From Pontibacter akesuensis (GTDB lineage: Bacteria; Bacteroidota; Bacteroidia; Cytophagales; Hymenobacteraceae): a DNA stretch of 64,000 nucleotides. Below, piece by piece: positions 21,721 through 30,359 of the stretch (positions are counted from its first letter, which is position 1; each line of letters starts with the position of its first letter). The position numbers and the translations under genes are program-made. Below the pieces are notes generated by a model. It searched no databases and was not told the DNA's origin. It was given only the letters and a program-made list of their open reading frames with translations. Location: positions 3,348,001-3,412,000 of the forward strand of contig NZ_CP014766.1 in NCBI RefSeq assembly GCF_001611675.1. The letters are read 5' to 3'.

Positions 21721-22018
21721 ACCCACCCCTGCCCCTCCGAGGAGGGGAATATTCAGCACGAGTAAGATTTACCTTTTATGGCCCAAGTTTTCAAACTTGT
21801 CACTAAGTATGGTGTCGGGTTTGTAACCCGACGGTCTCGCAGAGACCAATAAGTATAAGTATAAGTATAAGTATAAGTATAAGTATAAGTATAAGTATAA
21901 GTATAAGTATAAGTATAAGAGCTAGCGTTCTGCCCCCTCACCCTAGCCCTCTCCTCAAGGGGCGAGGGGACTTTTCACCCATGCTGAAAATCCCCTCCTC
22001 GGAGGGGCAGGGGTGGGT
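21721..22018. repeat. Composite repeat region bounded by a 28-bp perfect inverted repeat
   Basis: The left arm 21721-21748 and right arm 21991-22018 are exact reverse complements of each other (C-rich arms with core CCCCTCCGAGGAGGGG). Between them lie three short hairpins: CAAGTTT/AAACTTG at 21784-21799, GTCGGGTT/AACCCGAC at 21814-21832 and GGTCTC/GAGACC at 21833-21847. Then come the AAGTAT array and a C-rich segment near 21928-21970 that folds by CCCCTC/GAGGGG. The layout resembles a non-coding mobile or extragenic palindromic element; no transposase is present. It lies between the two PUL regulators. Confidence 0.8.
21851..21919. repeat. Tandem array of the hexamer AAGTAT, 11 copies
   Basis: Eleven exact copies of AAGTAT run from 21851 to 21916 with a partial twelfth. 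The unit is the same as the AAGTATA word scattered through the window. Such an array should be prone to slippage. Confidence 0.95.
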
Positions 22019-22061
22019 CAACATTTCCAGAGTATCGTTCCCAAGTAAACCCACAGCCGTG

Positions 22062-22946
22062 CTAGATAAACACCCTTGTGCCGGAGTAATTCTGCCGGAA
22101 CTCGGTTGGGGTGCATCCGTTTTTCTTTCTGAAAATGCGGTTAAAGTAGGAGAGGTTGTTGAAGCCGCTGTTAAACGATACCTCAGCCACCGTCTGCGTC
22201 GTGTCGATCAGGAGGCGGGAGGCGTGGCCCAGGCGGATTTCGTTCAGGCTCTCGATAAAGGTGCGGCCAGTTCGTTTCTTGATAAAGCGGCTGAAGGATA
22301 CCTCCGGCATGTTCACCACTTTAGCCACATCCGCCAGTGCAATGTCTTTATCAAAATGGGCCTCCATAAATTCAAATGCTTTCTCTATGCGGCGGCTGTT
22401 ATAGCTGAGCTGTCCTTCGGAGAAAGTGGCGTTAGATAGGGTGCGCATGTCGCGGGAAAGAGACAGGTCATGCAGGAGCGACATCAGTTCGAGTACAGAA
22501 TCGAAACCGCTTTTGGTGGTGAGCCGCTCAATGCGCTCGCGGAAGGCGGCGGCTGTTTCCTTCGAGAAAATAATTCCTTTTGAAGACCGCTCCAGCAGCG
22601 CCCGTACATGGCTGAGCTGGTTGCGCCGCAGGAGCCGCTCATCAAACAGGTCGCGGTGAAACTGTATGGTAATTTCGTAGATATCTTTGCTTTGGCAGGT
22701 GTGGTTGAACCAGCCATGCGGCAGGTTGCTGCCCACCAGCACAAGTTCCAGGTCGTTGATCACCTCTACGTTATCCCCTACAATACGCTTTGCCCCGGCG
22801 GCATTATGTATAAAGTTCAGCTCAAACTCCTCGTGCGTGTGCAGCGGAAAATTAAACTCCTGCTTCACCCGCTTAAAAAACGTAAAGCAGTCGCTTGCAT
22901 TCAGGGGCGTGATTTCCCGGTAAATGTTTGAGAGATGGTCTGACAT
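22062..22946 (-). CDS. AraC family transcriptional regulator with cupin-like sensor domain
   Basis: This 294-aa DNA-binding regulator has an N-terminal cupin-like region with FPLHTHEEFELNFI (an H-x-H metal or ligand site, about residues 32-45) and a C-terminal AraC/XylS HTH pair (about 190-290) ending in the signature SFNSGFNNLSYFNRIFRKKNGCTP. Similar proteins sense sugars or related small molecules. It is transcribed divergently from the first GH26 gene across a 500-bp spacer, and is the second regulator of the locus besides the hybrid sensor, so it probably acts on the GH26-GH27 operon (inference). Confidence 0.9.
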   Translation of the reverse strand: MSDHLSNIYREITPLNASDCFTFFKRVKQEFNFPLHTHEEFELNFIHNAAGAKRIVGDNVEVINDLELVLVGSNLPHGWFNHTCQSKDIYEITIQFHRDLFDERLLRRNQLSHVRALLERSSKGIIFSKETAAAFRERIERLTTKSGFDSVLELMSLLHDLSLSRDMRTLSNATFSEGQLSYNSRRIEKAFEFMEAHFDKDIALADVAKVVNMPEVSFSRFIKKRTGRTFIESLNEIRLGHASRLLIDTTQTVAEVSFNSGFNNLSYFNRIFRKKNGCTPTEFRQNYSGTRVFI

Positions 22947-23448
22947 AACGCTTGTTAAATAAGTATCAGGAATTCGGTTATTAAATTTAGCTCTTTTTTG
23001 CTAGAATCAGCAAGCCAAATCCATACCCACATTGGGGGCTGCCACTGGACACTACGTTATTTACTGCTTTGCAATTAGCTGCATTATAAGCTAAAGGAAG
23101 GATAGGGGTAGTATAATTTAGAATGACAGGAGCGTAGGTGTGGCTGTTTGCAGCAGCTTGTAGTTATGATTATGGTTTCTTATCCGGTGGAATCTTTAAT
23201 TCAGGATTGTTTTTAGATACCTGAAAAAAAGTGCGTTAGCCTAGCTAAGTCAATGAATTGATAAAATAGTATTACAATAGCAATTGAGATTGTGGATATA
23301 TTTGATTATTGATTTTTAGGTTGATTATTTGGAGAAGGGCCACAGCTTAAAGTTACCTGATAGCTGTGCCTTTCTTTGATCAATTCAAAAATACTGCATC
23401 TGCAATGCACGCGATTATAGCGCCGCTCTAAGGCCAAAGCCATACAAT
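22947..23448. promoter_or_regulatory. Divergent control region between AraC regulator and mannan operon
   Basis: 500-bp spacer. On the minus strand, TTG-N21-TAAATTTA lies before the AraC gene. On the plus strand TATATTTG at 23297-23304 matches the -7 consensus TAnnTTTG but lacks a well-spaced -33. In the presumed leader, CACAGCT/AGCTGTG (23341-23347, 23362-23368) followed by a T-rich stretch can form a hairpin. All of this is weak, computed by eye. Confidence 0.35.
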
Positions 23449-24603
23449 ATGCTAAGAATTCTTCTGATATGCGTAGCCCATGTGCTTCTCGTGAATGTAC
23501 TCGCGGCGCAGCACCTGCCGATAGATGCGAAGGCAAGCGAGGAGACAAAGAACCTCTATGCCAACCTGCAGCGGCTAAGCGATCAGGGGGTGATGTTCGG
23601 GCACCAGGACGACCTGGCCTACGGCGTTAATTGGAAGTATGAGAACGGCCGCTCAGATGTGAAGGAGGTGGTAGGAGATTATCCGGCAGTTGTTGGCTGG
23701 GACCTGGGGCACCTGGAGCTGAAAAGTACGATCAACCTCGACAGTGTTCCATTTGCTAACATGCGTGCCTACGTGCGGCAGGTGTATGGCCAGGGTGGGC
23801 TTAACACGTTCAGTTGGCACCTCAAAAACCCCGTTGATCCCGCTAAATCGAGTTGGGACAAGCAGGACTCCACCATACAGCAACTCTTTGCAGATAAAAA
23901 GGCCATGCGCAAGTATAAATCATGGCTAAACGAGGTTGCGAGCTTTATGAAAAGCCTGAAGGGACCCAATGGAGAAGCTATTCCTGTTGTGTTTCGGCCA
24001 CTGCACGAGCACAACGGCAGTTGGTTCTGGTGGGGCCGCGACCATGCCTCACCCGAGGAGTACAAGCAGCTTTACCGCTTTACGGTAGAGTACCTGCGCG
24101 ATAAGAAAAAGGTGCACAACCTGCTCTATGCCTACTCTCCCGATAAATTTAAAACCAAAGAGGAATACCTGGAGCGCTATCCCGGCGATGATTACGTGGA
24201 CCTGATCGGCTTTGACGTGTATCACCGCCCCAACACAGCCGATACCGTGGATACTTTTGTGGCTGACACACGCCGGATGGTAGAGTTGCTGCGGGAAATA
24301 GGGAAGGAGCGGAATAAAGTTTACGCCATCACCGAAACAGGCCTGGAGCGCATCTCGCAGCCTGACTGGTGGACGGAAACCTTGTTGCCCATCATACAAA
24401 ACAGCGGACTTTCTTACGTGCTGCTGTGGCGCAACGGCCGGCCGGATCATTATTACGCACCGTACCCGGGCCAGGCAAGTGCGTCGGATTTCAAAAGCTT
24501 CTATCAAAACCCCGGTACGCTCTTCGGAAAGGAGGTAAAGGCGGCAAACCTCTACGGGCCGGCTGCTCCGGCCACGGAAGCAAAGGCAGCAAGTGGTCGT
24601 TAA
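23449..24603 (+). CDS. GH26 beta-mannanase (first copy)
   Basis: This is an exported beta-1,4-mannanase of 384 aa with a signal peptide (about 1-20). GH26 hallmarks: FGHQDDLAYG near residue 50, VVGWDLGH, the acid/base Glu in RPLHEHNGSWFWWG (E187) and the nucleophile Glu in ITETGLE (E296). Length fits a single catalytic module without a binding module. No lipobox is seen, so it is likely periplasmic. Bacteroidota enzymes with the GHQDD motif include exo- or mannobiose-releasing types, but the product pattern cannot be told here. It is the first gene of a seven-gene operon, 26 bp before the symporter gene, and probably generates mannobiose for import. Confidence 0.93.
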   Translation: MLRILLICVAHVLLVNVLAAQHLPIDAKASEETKNLYANLQRLSDQGVMFGHQDDLAYGVNWKYENGRSDVKEVVGDYPAVVGWDLGHLELKSTINLDSVPFANMRAYVRQVYGQGGLNTFSWHLKNPVDPAKSSWDKQDSTIQQLFADKKAMRKYKSWLNEVASFMKSLKGPNGEAIPVVFRPLHEHNGSWFWWGRDHASPEEYKQLYRFTVEYLRDKKKVHNLLYAYSPDKFKTKEEYLERYPGDDYVDLIGFDVYHRPNTADTVDTFVADTRRMVELLREIGKERNKVYAITETGLERISQPDWWTETLLPIIQNSGLSYVLLWRNGRPDHYYAPYPGQASASDFKSFYQNPGTLFGKEVKAANLYGPAAPATEAKAASGR

Positions 24604-24629
24604 AAGTATAGCTCTTTAGGATACAGAAG

Positions 24630-26534
24630 ATGAAATTAGCAGCAGTAGACATAGGCATTATTGTTAGCTACCTGGTGGCAGTCGCCTGTATTGGGCTGCT
24701 GTTGAAGAACCGGGCCAAGCAAAACAAAGAGGCTTATTTGCTGGGGGGCAACACGCTGCCCTGGTACGCACTCGGCCTCTCCAATGCCTCGGGCATGTTC
24801 GATATTTCCGGCACCATGTGGATGGTGATGCTCGCCTTTGTATATGGCCTTAAAAGCATCTGGATACCGTGGCTCTGGCCCTCGTTTAACCAGGTGTTCC
24901 TGATGGTGTTTCTGGGCATCTGGCTCCGGCGCTCCAACGTTACCACCGGGGCCGAGTGGATGCTCACCCGCTTCGGCAAAACAAAGAGCACGAACAAATC
25001 ACACGCAATAGTGGTGGTGTTTGCCCTGCTTAGTTGCCTGGGCTTCCTGGCCTATGGCTTTATCGGCCTGGGCAAGTTTGTGGAGATATTCATTCCCTGG
25101 TCGGCGGTGCAGCCTTATGTGCCGTTTACTGTTTCTGCCGAGTATGTGCCGCACATTTATGGTCTGGTGTTTACGCTCTTTGCCGTTTTTTACTCCATCC
25201 TGGGCGGTATGGCGAGCATTGTGTGGGCCGATGTGCTGCAGTTTGCCATCATTACCATCGGCTCCATTGTGGTTGGTTATATTGCCATCGAGAATATTTC
25301 GGCCGGAACGCTGGTGGTGCCGGAAGGCTGGAAGACGCCTTTCTTCGGTGCCACGCTTGACATGGACTGGACCGGCATCATCGATGATGTGAACACCAAG
25401 ATTCAGGAGGACGGCTTCTCGCTCTTCGGTATTTTCTTTTCGCTGATGCTCTTTAAAGGAGTATTGGCCAGTCTGGCAGGCCCAACCCCGAATTACGACA
25501 TGCAGAAAATCCTGTCGACGCGCACACCTCAGGACGCAGCCAAGATGAGCGGCTTTGTATCGCTGGTGCTGATTCCTACCCGTTACCTCATGATCATCAG
25601 TTTTACGGTGCTGGCGCTCCTGAACTTTGAGCAGCTGAACCTGGAGGTGGGAGGCCGCCTCGATTACGAACAGATACTGCCTGCAGCCATCATAAACTTT
25701 GCCCCGACCGGTATACTTGGCTTGATCGTGGCGGGCCTGCTCTCAGCCTTTATCGGCACCTTTGCCGGCACCTTAAATGCTGCGCAGGCCTACATCGTGA
25801 ATGATGTGTACCTCAAGTACGTCAACCCCACGGCCCCGAATGCGGTGGTGACAAGTATGAATTACCTGTCGGGTATCCTGGTGGTGGTGCTAAGCGTTGT
25901 GCTGGGCTTCTTCGCCAAAGATGTGAACAGCCTGCTGCAGTGGATCGTTTCGGGCCTGTACGGAGGCTACATCGCTGCCAATGTGCTGAAATGGTACTGG
26001 TGGCGCTTTAACAGCAACGGCTTTTTCTGGGGCATGCTCTCAGGAATAACGCCAGCGCTGATCTTTCCTTTCTTCTTCGATGGGTTGGACCTGTACTACT
26101 TCCCGGTGCTGCTGCTGCTTTCCCTGATCGGAAGTATAGTAGGCACCCTGGCCGCGCCGCCTACCGACATGGAAACGCTGAAAAGCTTCTACAGCACCGT
26201 GCGCCCCTGGGGCTTCTGGGGGCCGGTGGATAAACTGGTAAAAGCAGAGAACCCCGGCTTCAGGGAAAATAAAAGCTTTTGGTTTGATGTGTTCAATGTG
26301 ATTGTTGGCGTGGTGGCACAGATGAGTCTGACGCTTCTGCCCATCTACCTGGTTATCCAGATGCAGACCGAGCTGTACATCACGCTGGGCGTTTTCCTGG
26401 TGTGCGCCGTGATCATGAAGAAAACCTGGTGGGACCGGCTGCCAAATGACAGCCCAACTACACCGCCTAAGAATCCGAACGAAGACAAACCGCCTAAAAA
26501 AGATCCTGTAGCGGTAGCTGACAGCATTCATTAA
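24630..26534 (+). CDS. Sodium:solute symporter (SSS family), probable mannobiose/disaccharide importer
   Basis: This 634-aa inner-membrane transporter of the SSS/SLC5 type has 13 or more hydrophobic helices. It opens with DIGIIVSYLVAVACIGL and has NTLPWYALGLSNASGMFDISGTMW, matching the first conserved SSS region around TM2. A long C-terminal hydrophilic tail (Pro/Lys/Asp-rich) follows the last helix. In the Bacteroides fragilis mannan operon a symporter of this kind sits with GH26, the 2-epimerase and mannosylglucose phosphorylase; the same gene set is seen here, so the likely cargo is beta-1,4-mannobiose. Sodium coupling is inferred from the family. Confidence 0.9.
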   Translation: MKLAAVDIGIIVSYLVAVACIGLLLKNRAKQNKEAYLLGGNTLPWYALGLSNASGMFDISGTMWMVMLAFVYGLKSIWIPWLWPSFNQVFLMVFLGIWLRRSNVTTGAEWMLTRFGKTKSTNKSHAIVVVFALLSCLGFLAYGFIGLGKFVEIFIPWSAVQPYVPFTVSAEYVPHIYGLVFTLFAVFYSILGGMASIVWADVLQFAIITIGSIVVGYIAIENISAGTLVVPEGWKTPFFGATLDMDWTGIIDDVNTKIQEDGFSLFGIFFSLMLFKGVLASLAGPTPNYDMQKILSTRTPQDAAKMSGFVSLVLIPTRYLMIISFTVLALLNFEQLNLEVGGRLDYEQILPAAIINFAPTGILGLIVAGLLSAFIGTFAGTLNAAQAYIVNDVYLKYVNPTAPNAVVTSMNYLSGILVVVLSVVLGFFAKDVNSLLQWIVSGLYGGYIAANVLKWYWWRFNSNGFFWGMLSGITPALIFPFFFDGLDLYYFPVLLLLSLIGSIVGTLAAPPTDMETLKSFYSTVRPWGFWGPVDKLVKAENPGFRENKSFWFDVFNVIVGVVAQMSLTLLPIYLVIQMQTELYITLGVFLVCAVIMKKTWWDRLPNDSPTTPPKNPNEDKPPKKDPVAVADSIH

Positions 26535-26567
26535 ATTAATTACCATAGTACAATACCCATTTATCAA

Positions 26568-27779
26568 ATGGAATCTATTTTCAAAGAAAGACTACAGCAG
26601 TTGGAGTGTGCCTATCATTCATTGCTGACCCGGGAGAACCCGAAGGAAGAGTTAGGAAATGGCGTGTTTGACCGCTACGCGTATCCGGTGCTCACGGCGC
26701 AGCACACGCCCCTTTTCTGGCGCTACGACCTTAACCCAGAAACGAATCCCTACCTGATGGAGCGCTTCGGCATTAACGCAGCCTTCAACTCAGGAGCCAT
26801 CAAACTAAATGGCAACTACCTGCTGGTGGCGCGGGTAGAGGGAGCCGACCGCAAGTCTTTCTTTGCCGTGGCAGAGAGTCCGAACGGCATCGATCACTTT
26901 AAATTTTGGGACCGCCCCATCATTATGCCTGAAACAGCCGTGCCGGATGTGAACGTGTACGACATGCGATTGGTGCAGCATGAAGACGGCTGGATCTACG
27001 GTCTGTTCTGCACCGAGCGCAAAGACCCTGCTGCCAAGCCAGGCGATGAATCGTCGGCTGTGGCGCAGTGTGGTATTGCCCGCACGCACGACCTGAAGAA
27101 CTGGGAACGCCTGGCAGACCTGAAAACACCATCGCCGCAGCAGCGTAACGTGGTGCTGCACCCGGAGTTCGTGAACGGCAAGTATGCTTTTTACACCCGC
27201 CCGCAGGACGGTTTCATTGAGGCTGGCTCCGGCGGCGGCATCGGCTGGGGACTGGCAGACTCCATTGAGCAAGCCGTGATTGAGAAAGAAATCGTGCTGG
27301 ATGCCAAGCAGTACCATACCGTGAATGAGGTGAAAAACGGACAAGGCCCGGCGCCGCTGAAAACGGAGAAAGGCTGGCTACACCTGGCGCACGGCGTTCG
27401 CAACACAGCAGCAGGCCTGCGCTACGTACTTTATACGTTCCTTGCAGACCTGCAGGACCCCACAAAAGTCATTCATAAACCGGCAGGCTACTTTATCGCA
27501 CCGGAAGGAGAGGAGCGTATTGGTGATGTATCGAACGTGGTGTTCAGCAACGGTTGGATATTGGACGAAGATGGCACCGTGTTCATTTACTACGGCTCCT
27601 CCGACACGCGCATGCACGTAGCCACCACCACGCTCGACAAACTACTGGATTATGTGCTGCATACCCCTGCCGACGAATTGCGGTCAGGAGCAACGGTGGA
27701 ACGTCTTAATAAACTTATAGATGAGAATATGGCCTACCTTCAGAAAGAGCCGGCGCTTTTGGCCACAGTACAACCTTAA
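26568..27779 (+). CDS. GH130 4-O-beta-D-mannosyl-D-glucose phosphorylase
   Basis: This is a cytosolic inverting phosphorylase, converting Man-beta-1,4-Glc plus phosphate to mannose-1-phosphate and glucose. The 403-aa product lacks a signal peptide. It has the GH130_1 pattern: [37 protein letters not shown], the general-acid Asp in NVYDMRL (D132), [30 protein letters not shown] and HLAHGVRN. From memory the sequence is very similar over its length to the characterised Bacteroides fragilis enzyme. The following epimerase gene starts two bases after its stop, supporting the mannobiose to mannosyl-glucose to Man-1-P route. Confidence 0.93.
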   Translation: MESIFKERLQQLECAYHSLLTRENPKEELGNGVFDRYAYPVLTAQHTPLFWRYDLNPETNPYLMERFGINAAFNSGAIKLNGNYLLVARVEGADRKSFFAVAESPNGIDHFKFWDRPIIMPETAVPDVNVYDMRLVQHEDGWIYGLFCTERKDPAAKPGDESSAVAQCGIARTHDLKNWERLADLKTPSPQQRNVVLHPEFVNGKYAFYTRPQDGFIEAGSGGGIGWGLADSIEQAVIEKEIVLDAKQYHTVNEVKNGQGPAPLKTEKGWLHLAHGVRNTAAGLRYVLYTFLADLQDPTKVIHKPAGYFIAPEGEERIGDVSNVVFSNGWILDEDGTVFIYYGSSDTRMHVATTTLDKLLDYVLHTPADELRSGATVERLNKLIDENMAYLQKEPALLATVQP

Positions 27780-27781
27780 GT

Positions 27782-29008
27782 ATGGCCCAAACAGCAGTGT
27801 CGGCAGACAGACATAAGTTGAGTGTTTATAAGGTGGAAGCAGCTTCCGAACTTCAGCACATTCTGGCGTTTTGGGAGCTACATTCTCTTGATGAACAGCA
27901 GGGTGGCTTTATAGGGGAGATGGATAACGCGGGGCAAGTGCAGCTTAACGCTCCGAAAGGCGCGGTGCTGAATGCCCGCATCCTGTGGACGTTTGCTGCA
28001 GCTTACCGGCACACCAAAAAAGAAAAGCACCTGCTGCTGGCAAGGCGTGCCTACAACTATTTGGTAGCGCACTTTCTCGATACGCAGTATGGTGGCGTAT
28101 ACTGGGCGATAAGTGCGGCAGGAGAACCCTTAGACACGCGCAAGCAAATCTATGCGTTGGCCTTTGCCATTTACGGACTAAGCGAATATTACCAGGCAAC
28201 CAAAAGTCAGGAGGTGCTGGAGTATAGCCGGCAGCTGTACGGGTGGATAGAGCAGTATAGCTATGATCAGGAGTTTGGCGGCTACTTTGAAGCGTTTAGC
28301 CGGGAAGGCGTGCTGCTGGAGGATTTGCGGTTAAGTCCAAAAGACAGGAACGATCCGAAAACCATGAACACGCACCTGCATATTCTGGAAGCCTACGCCA
28401 ACCTGTACCGCAACTGGCCTGATGTGCAGTTGGCGCAGCAGCTGGAAAGCTTAATCAGGCTGTTCCTGGAGAAAATTGTGGATGCCAAAACCGGCCACAT
28501 GCAGTTGTTCTTTGACCGGAAGTGGAACGCAACGGCTGATCTGGTATCGTACGGCCATGACATTGAGGCTTCCTGGCTACTGCTGGAGGCAGCGGAGGTA
28601 TTGGGAAAGGAGGAGTTGGTTCAGGAGGTGAAAGCGCTAAGTATAAAAATGGCCCGCGCGACAGCCGAAGGCCTGCAACCGGACGGCAGCCTGTATCACG
28701 AGCTGGACCGCAGCCAGCAGCATTACGATACGCACCGCGAGTGGTGGGTGAGCGCCGAGGCAATGGTCGGGTTTCTGAATGCGTACCAGCTCACCTCTGA
28801 CCCTGCCTTTCTGGAGCAGTCGCTGCACTCCTGGACTTTTGCGCAAATGCACTTGCTGGACAAAGCAAAGGGCGAGTGGTTTTGGGGTGTGTATGACGAT
28901 TACAGTCGGATGGACGAAGTGAAGATTGGCTTCTGGAAGTGCCCGTACCACAACAGCCGGGCTTGCCTGGAGGTGCTGAACCGCTGCCAGCGTTTGCTGG
29001 AGCTTTAG
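27782..29008 (+). CDS. Cellobiose/mannobiose 2-epimerase (AGE superfamily)
   Basis: This 408-aa cytosolic (alpha/alpha)6-barrel epimerase of the N-acylglucosamine 2-epimerase superfamily inverts C2 of the reducing sugar, changing beta-1,4-mannobiose into mannosyl-glucose (also cellobiose into glucosyl-mannose). Family signatures: LDEQQGGFIGEMD at the N-terminus, NARILWTFAAAYR, MNTHLHILEAYANLY, the catalytic-His region YGHDIEASWLL, HREWWVSAEAMVGF, and KIGFWKCPYHNSRACLE at the C-terminus. It is placed directly after the GH130 phosphorylase (2-bp gap), which uses its product, so the pathway assignment is strong. Confidence 0.93.
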   Translation: MAQTAVSADRHKLSVYKVEAASELQHILAFWELHSLDEQQGGFIGEMDNAGQVQLNAPKGAVLNARILWTFAAAYRHTKKEKHLLLARRAYNYLVAHFLDTQYGGVYWAISAAGEPLDTRKQIYALAFAIYGLSEYYQATKSQEVLEYSRQLYGWIEQYSYDQEFGGYFEAFSREGVLLEDLRLSPKDRNDPKTMNTHLHILEAYANLYRNWPDVQLAQQLESLIRLFLEKIVDAKTGHMQLFFDRKWNATADLVSYGHDIEASWLLLEAAEVLGKEELVQEVKALSIKMARATAEGLQPDGSLYHELDRSQQHYDTHREWWVSAEAMVGFLNAYQLTSDPAFLEQSLHSWTFAQMHLLDKAKGEWFWGVYDDYSRMDEVKIGFWKCPYHNSRACLEVLNRCQRLLEL

Positions 29009-29091
29009 ATGCTGAATATACCGGAAGCTATACTTGTACTTTGGGGGTCACAATAAAATCCAGAGGGCGCTCTCAAGCTAAAAAACACTAT

Positions 29092-30315
29092 ATGAAGCTG
29101 TACAAACCTTTACTGTTAGCCACTTTCATACTTTGCAACCTGGCTGCTGTGGCACAACATGCTGCGCTTGTGGATGCGGATGCCACCCGTAAGACTGTTT
29201 TCCTGTACAACAACCTGAAAAAGCTGGCCAGGAGCGGCACCCTCTTCGGGCAGCACGAAGCAATGGCTTATGGTGTAGGCTGGAGAGCAATGCCTGGCAG
29301 GTCGGATGTGAAGGAAATCAGCGGCGCCTATCCGGCTGTGCACGGCTGGGACCTGGGCAAGATCGGTACCGAGAATAGCATCAACGGCGTACCCTTTGAG
29401 GATGTGCACGAGTACATCCGGGAAGTATACAAGCGCGGCGGCATCAACACCATCGCCTGGCACATGGACAATCTGGCCAGCGGCGGCAACTCCTGGGACA
29501 CAACTCATGTGGTGAAGGACATGCTGCCCGGCGGCAAAGCACACGCAGCCTACCTGCAAAAGCTGGACCTGGCGGCAGACTTTCTGAAGAAATGCCGCGC
29601 CAACATCTTCACCCCGATTCCCATCATCTTCCGCCCCTACCACGAGCACAACGGCGATTGGTTCTGGTGGGGGAAGGGCTACACCACCGAGGCCGAGTTT
29701 GTGCAGCTCTGGCAGTTTACGGTAAAGTACCTCCGGGATGAAAAGAACGTCCACAACCTGATCTACGCTTTCTCGCCGGATCGCAGCAGAATGAACCTTG
29801 CAGAAGGAAAAGCCGCGTACCTATATGGCTACCCCGGCGATGATAATGTGGATATCATTGGGCTGGATGATTACTGGGACATGGGCTTTGAGGGAAACAC
29901 CAAACCGATTGCTGAGCAGAAAACAGATCTGATCAACAGCCTGAAACTAATCGATAGCATTGCAAAGGAAAAGGGGAAACTGGCAGCGCTAACGGAAACC
30001 GGGCTAGACAAGCTGCCTATTTCCAACTGGTATACGTCGCACTTGCTGGGCGCGCTGGAAGAGGGGCTGGAGCCGCTGCAGATCTCGTACATCATGGTGT
30101 GGCGCAATGCCAACACCGGCCACCATTACAGCCCCTACAAAGGGCACCCGGCCGAGAACGACTTCAGGCAGTTTACGGCAGACGAGCAGATACTGATGGA
30201 GCCGGACATACAGCACCTGTACAAGCGAAACAAGCCGTTGCTGAGCAACCGTGCCAAGGGCAGAAAGTACAGCAGTAGGCAAACGAGCCACGCACCATCT
30301 TCCGCAGGAAATTAA
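29092..30315 (+). CDS. GH26 beta-mannanase (second copy)
   Basis: This is a second exported GH26 enzyme of 407 aa. ATG at 29092 gives a good signal peptide (KPLLLATFILCNLAAVAQ); longer upstream frames overlap the epimerase gene and lack sense. Catalytic residues: acid/base Glu in RPYHEHNGDWFWWG (E185) and nucleophile Glu in LTETGLD (E302). It differs from the first copy around the N-terminal active-site loop (FGQHEAMAYG against FGHQDDLAYG) and after the fifth strand (IGLDDYW against IGFDVYH), so it may prefer other chain positions or substituted mannan. It lies 83 bp after the epimerase and 44 bp before GH5, in the same operon. Confidence 0.93.
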   Translation: MKLYKPLLLATFILCNLAAVAQHAALVDADATRKTVFLYNNLKKLARSGTLFGQHEAMAYGVGWRAMPGRSDVKEISGAYPAVHGWDLGKIGTENSINGVPFEDVHEYIREVYKRGGINTIAWHMDNLASGGNSWDTTHVVKDMLPGGKAHAAYLQKLDLAADFLKKCRANIFTPIPIIFRPYHEHNGDWFWWGKGYTTEAEFVQLWQFTVKYLRDEKNVHNLIYAFSPDRSRMNLAEGKAAYLYGYPGDDNVDIIGLDDYWDMGFEGNTKPIAEQKTDLINSLKLIDSIAKEKGKLAALTETGLDKLPISNWYTSHLLGALEEGLEPLQISYIMVWRNANTGHHYSPYKGHPAENDFRQFTADEQILMEPDIQHLYKRNKPLLSNRAKGRKYSSRQTSHAPSSAGN

Positions 30316-30359
30316 AAACTGCAAGTATAGAATATAGTGATCCACTTAATTTTTACCAT

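Noticed and set aside
21851..21919. CRISPR-like repeat array
   Set aside because: The unit is six bases with no spacers and no cas genes are nearby; it is a simple tandem repeat.
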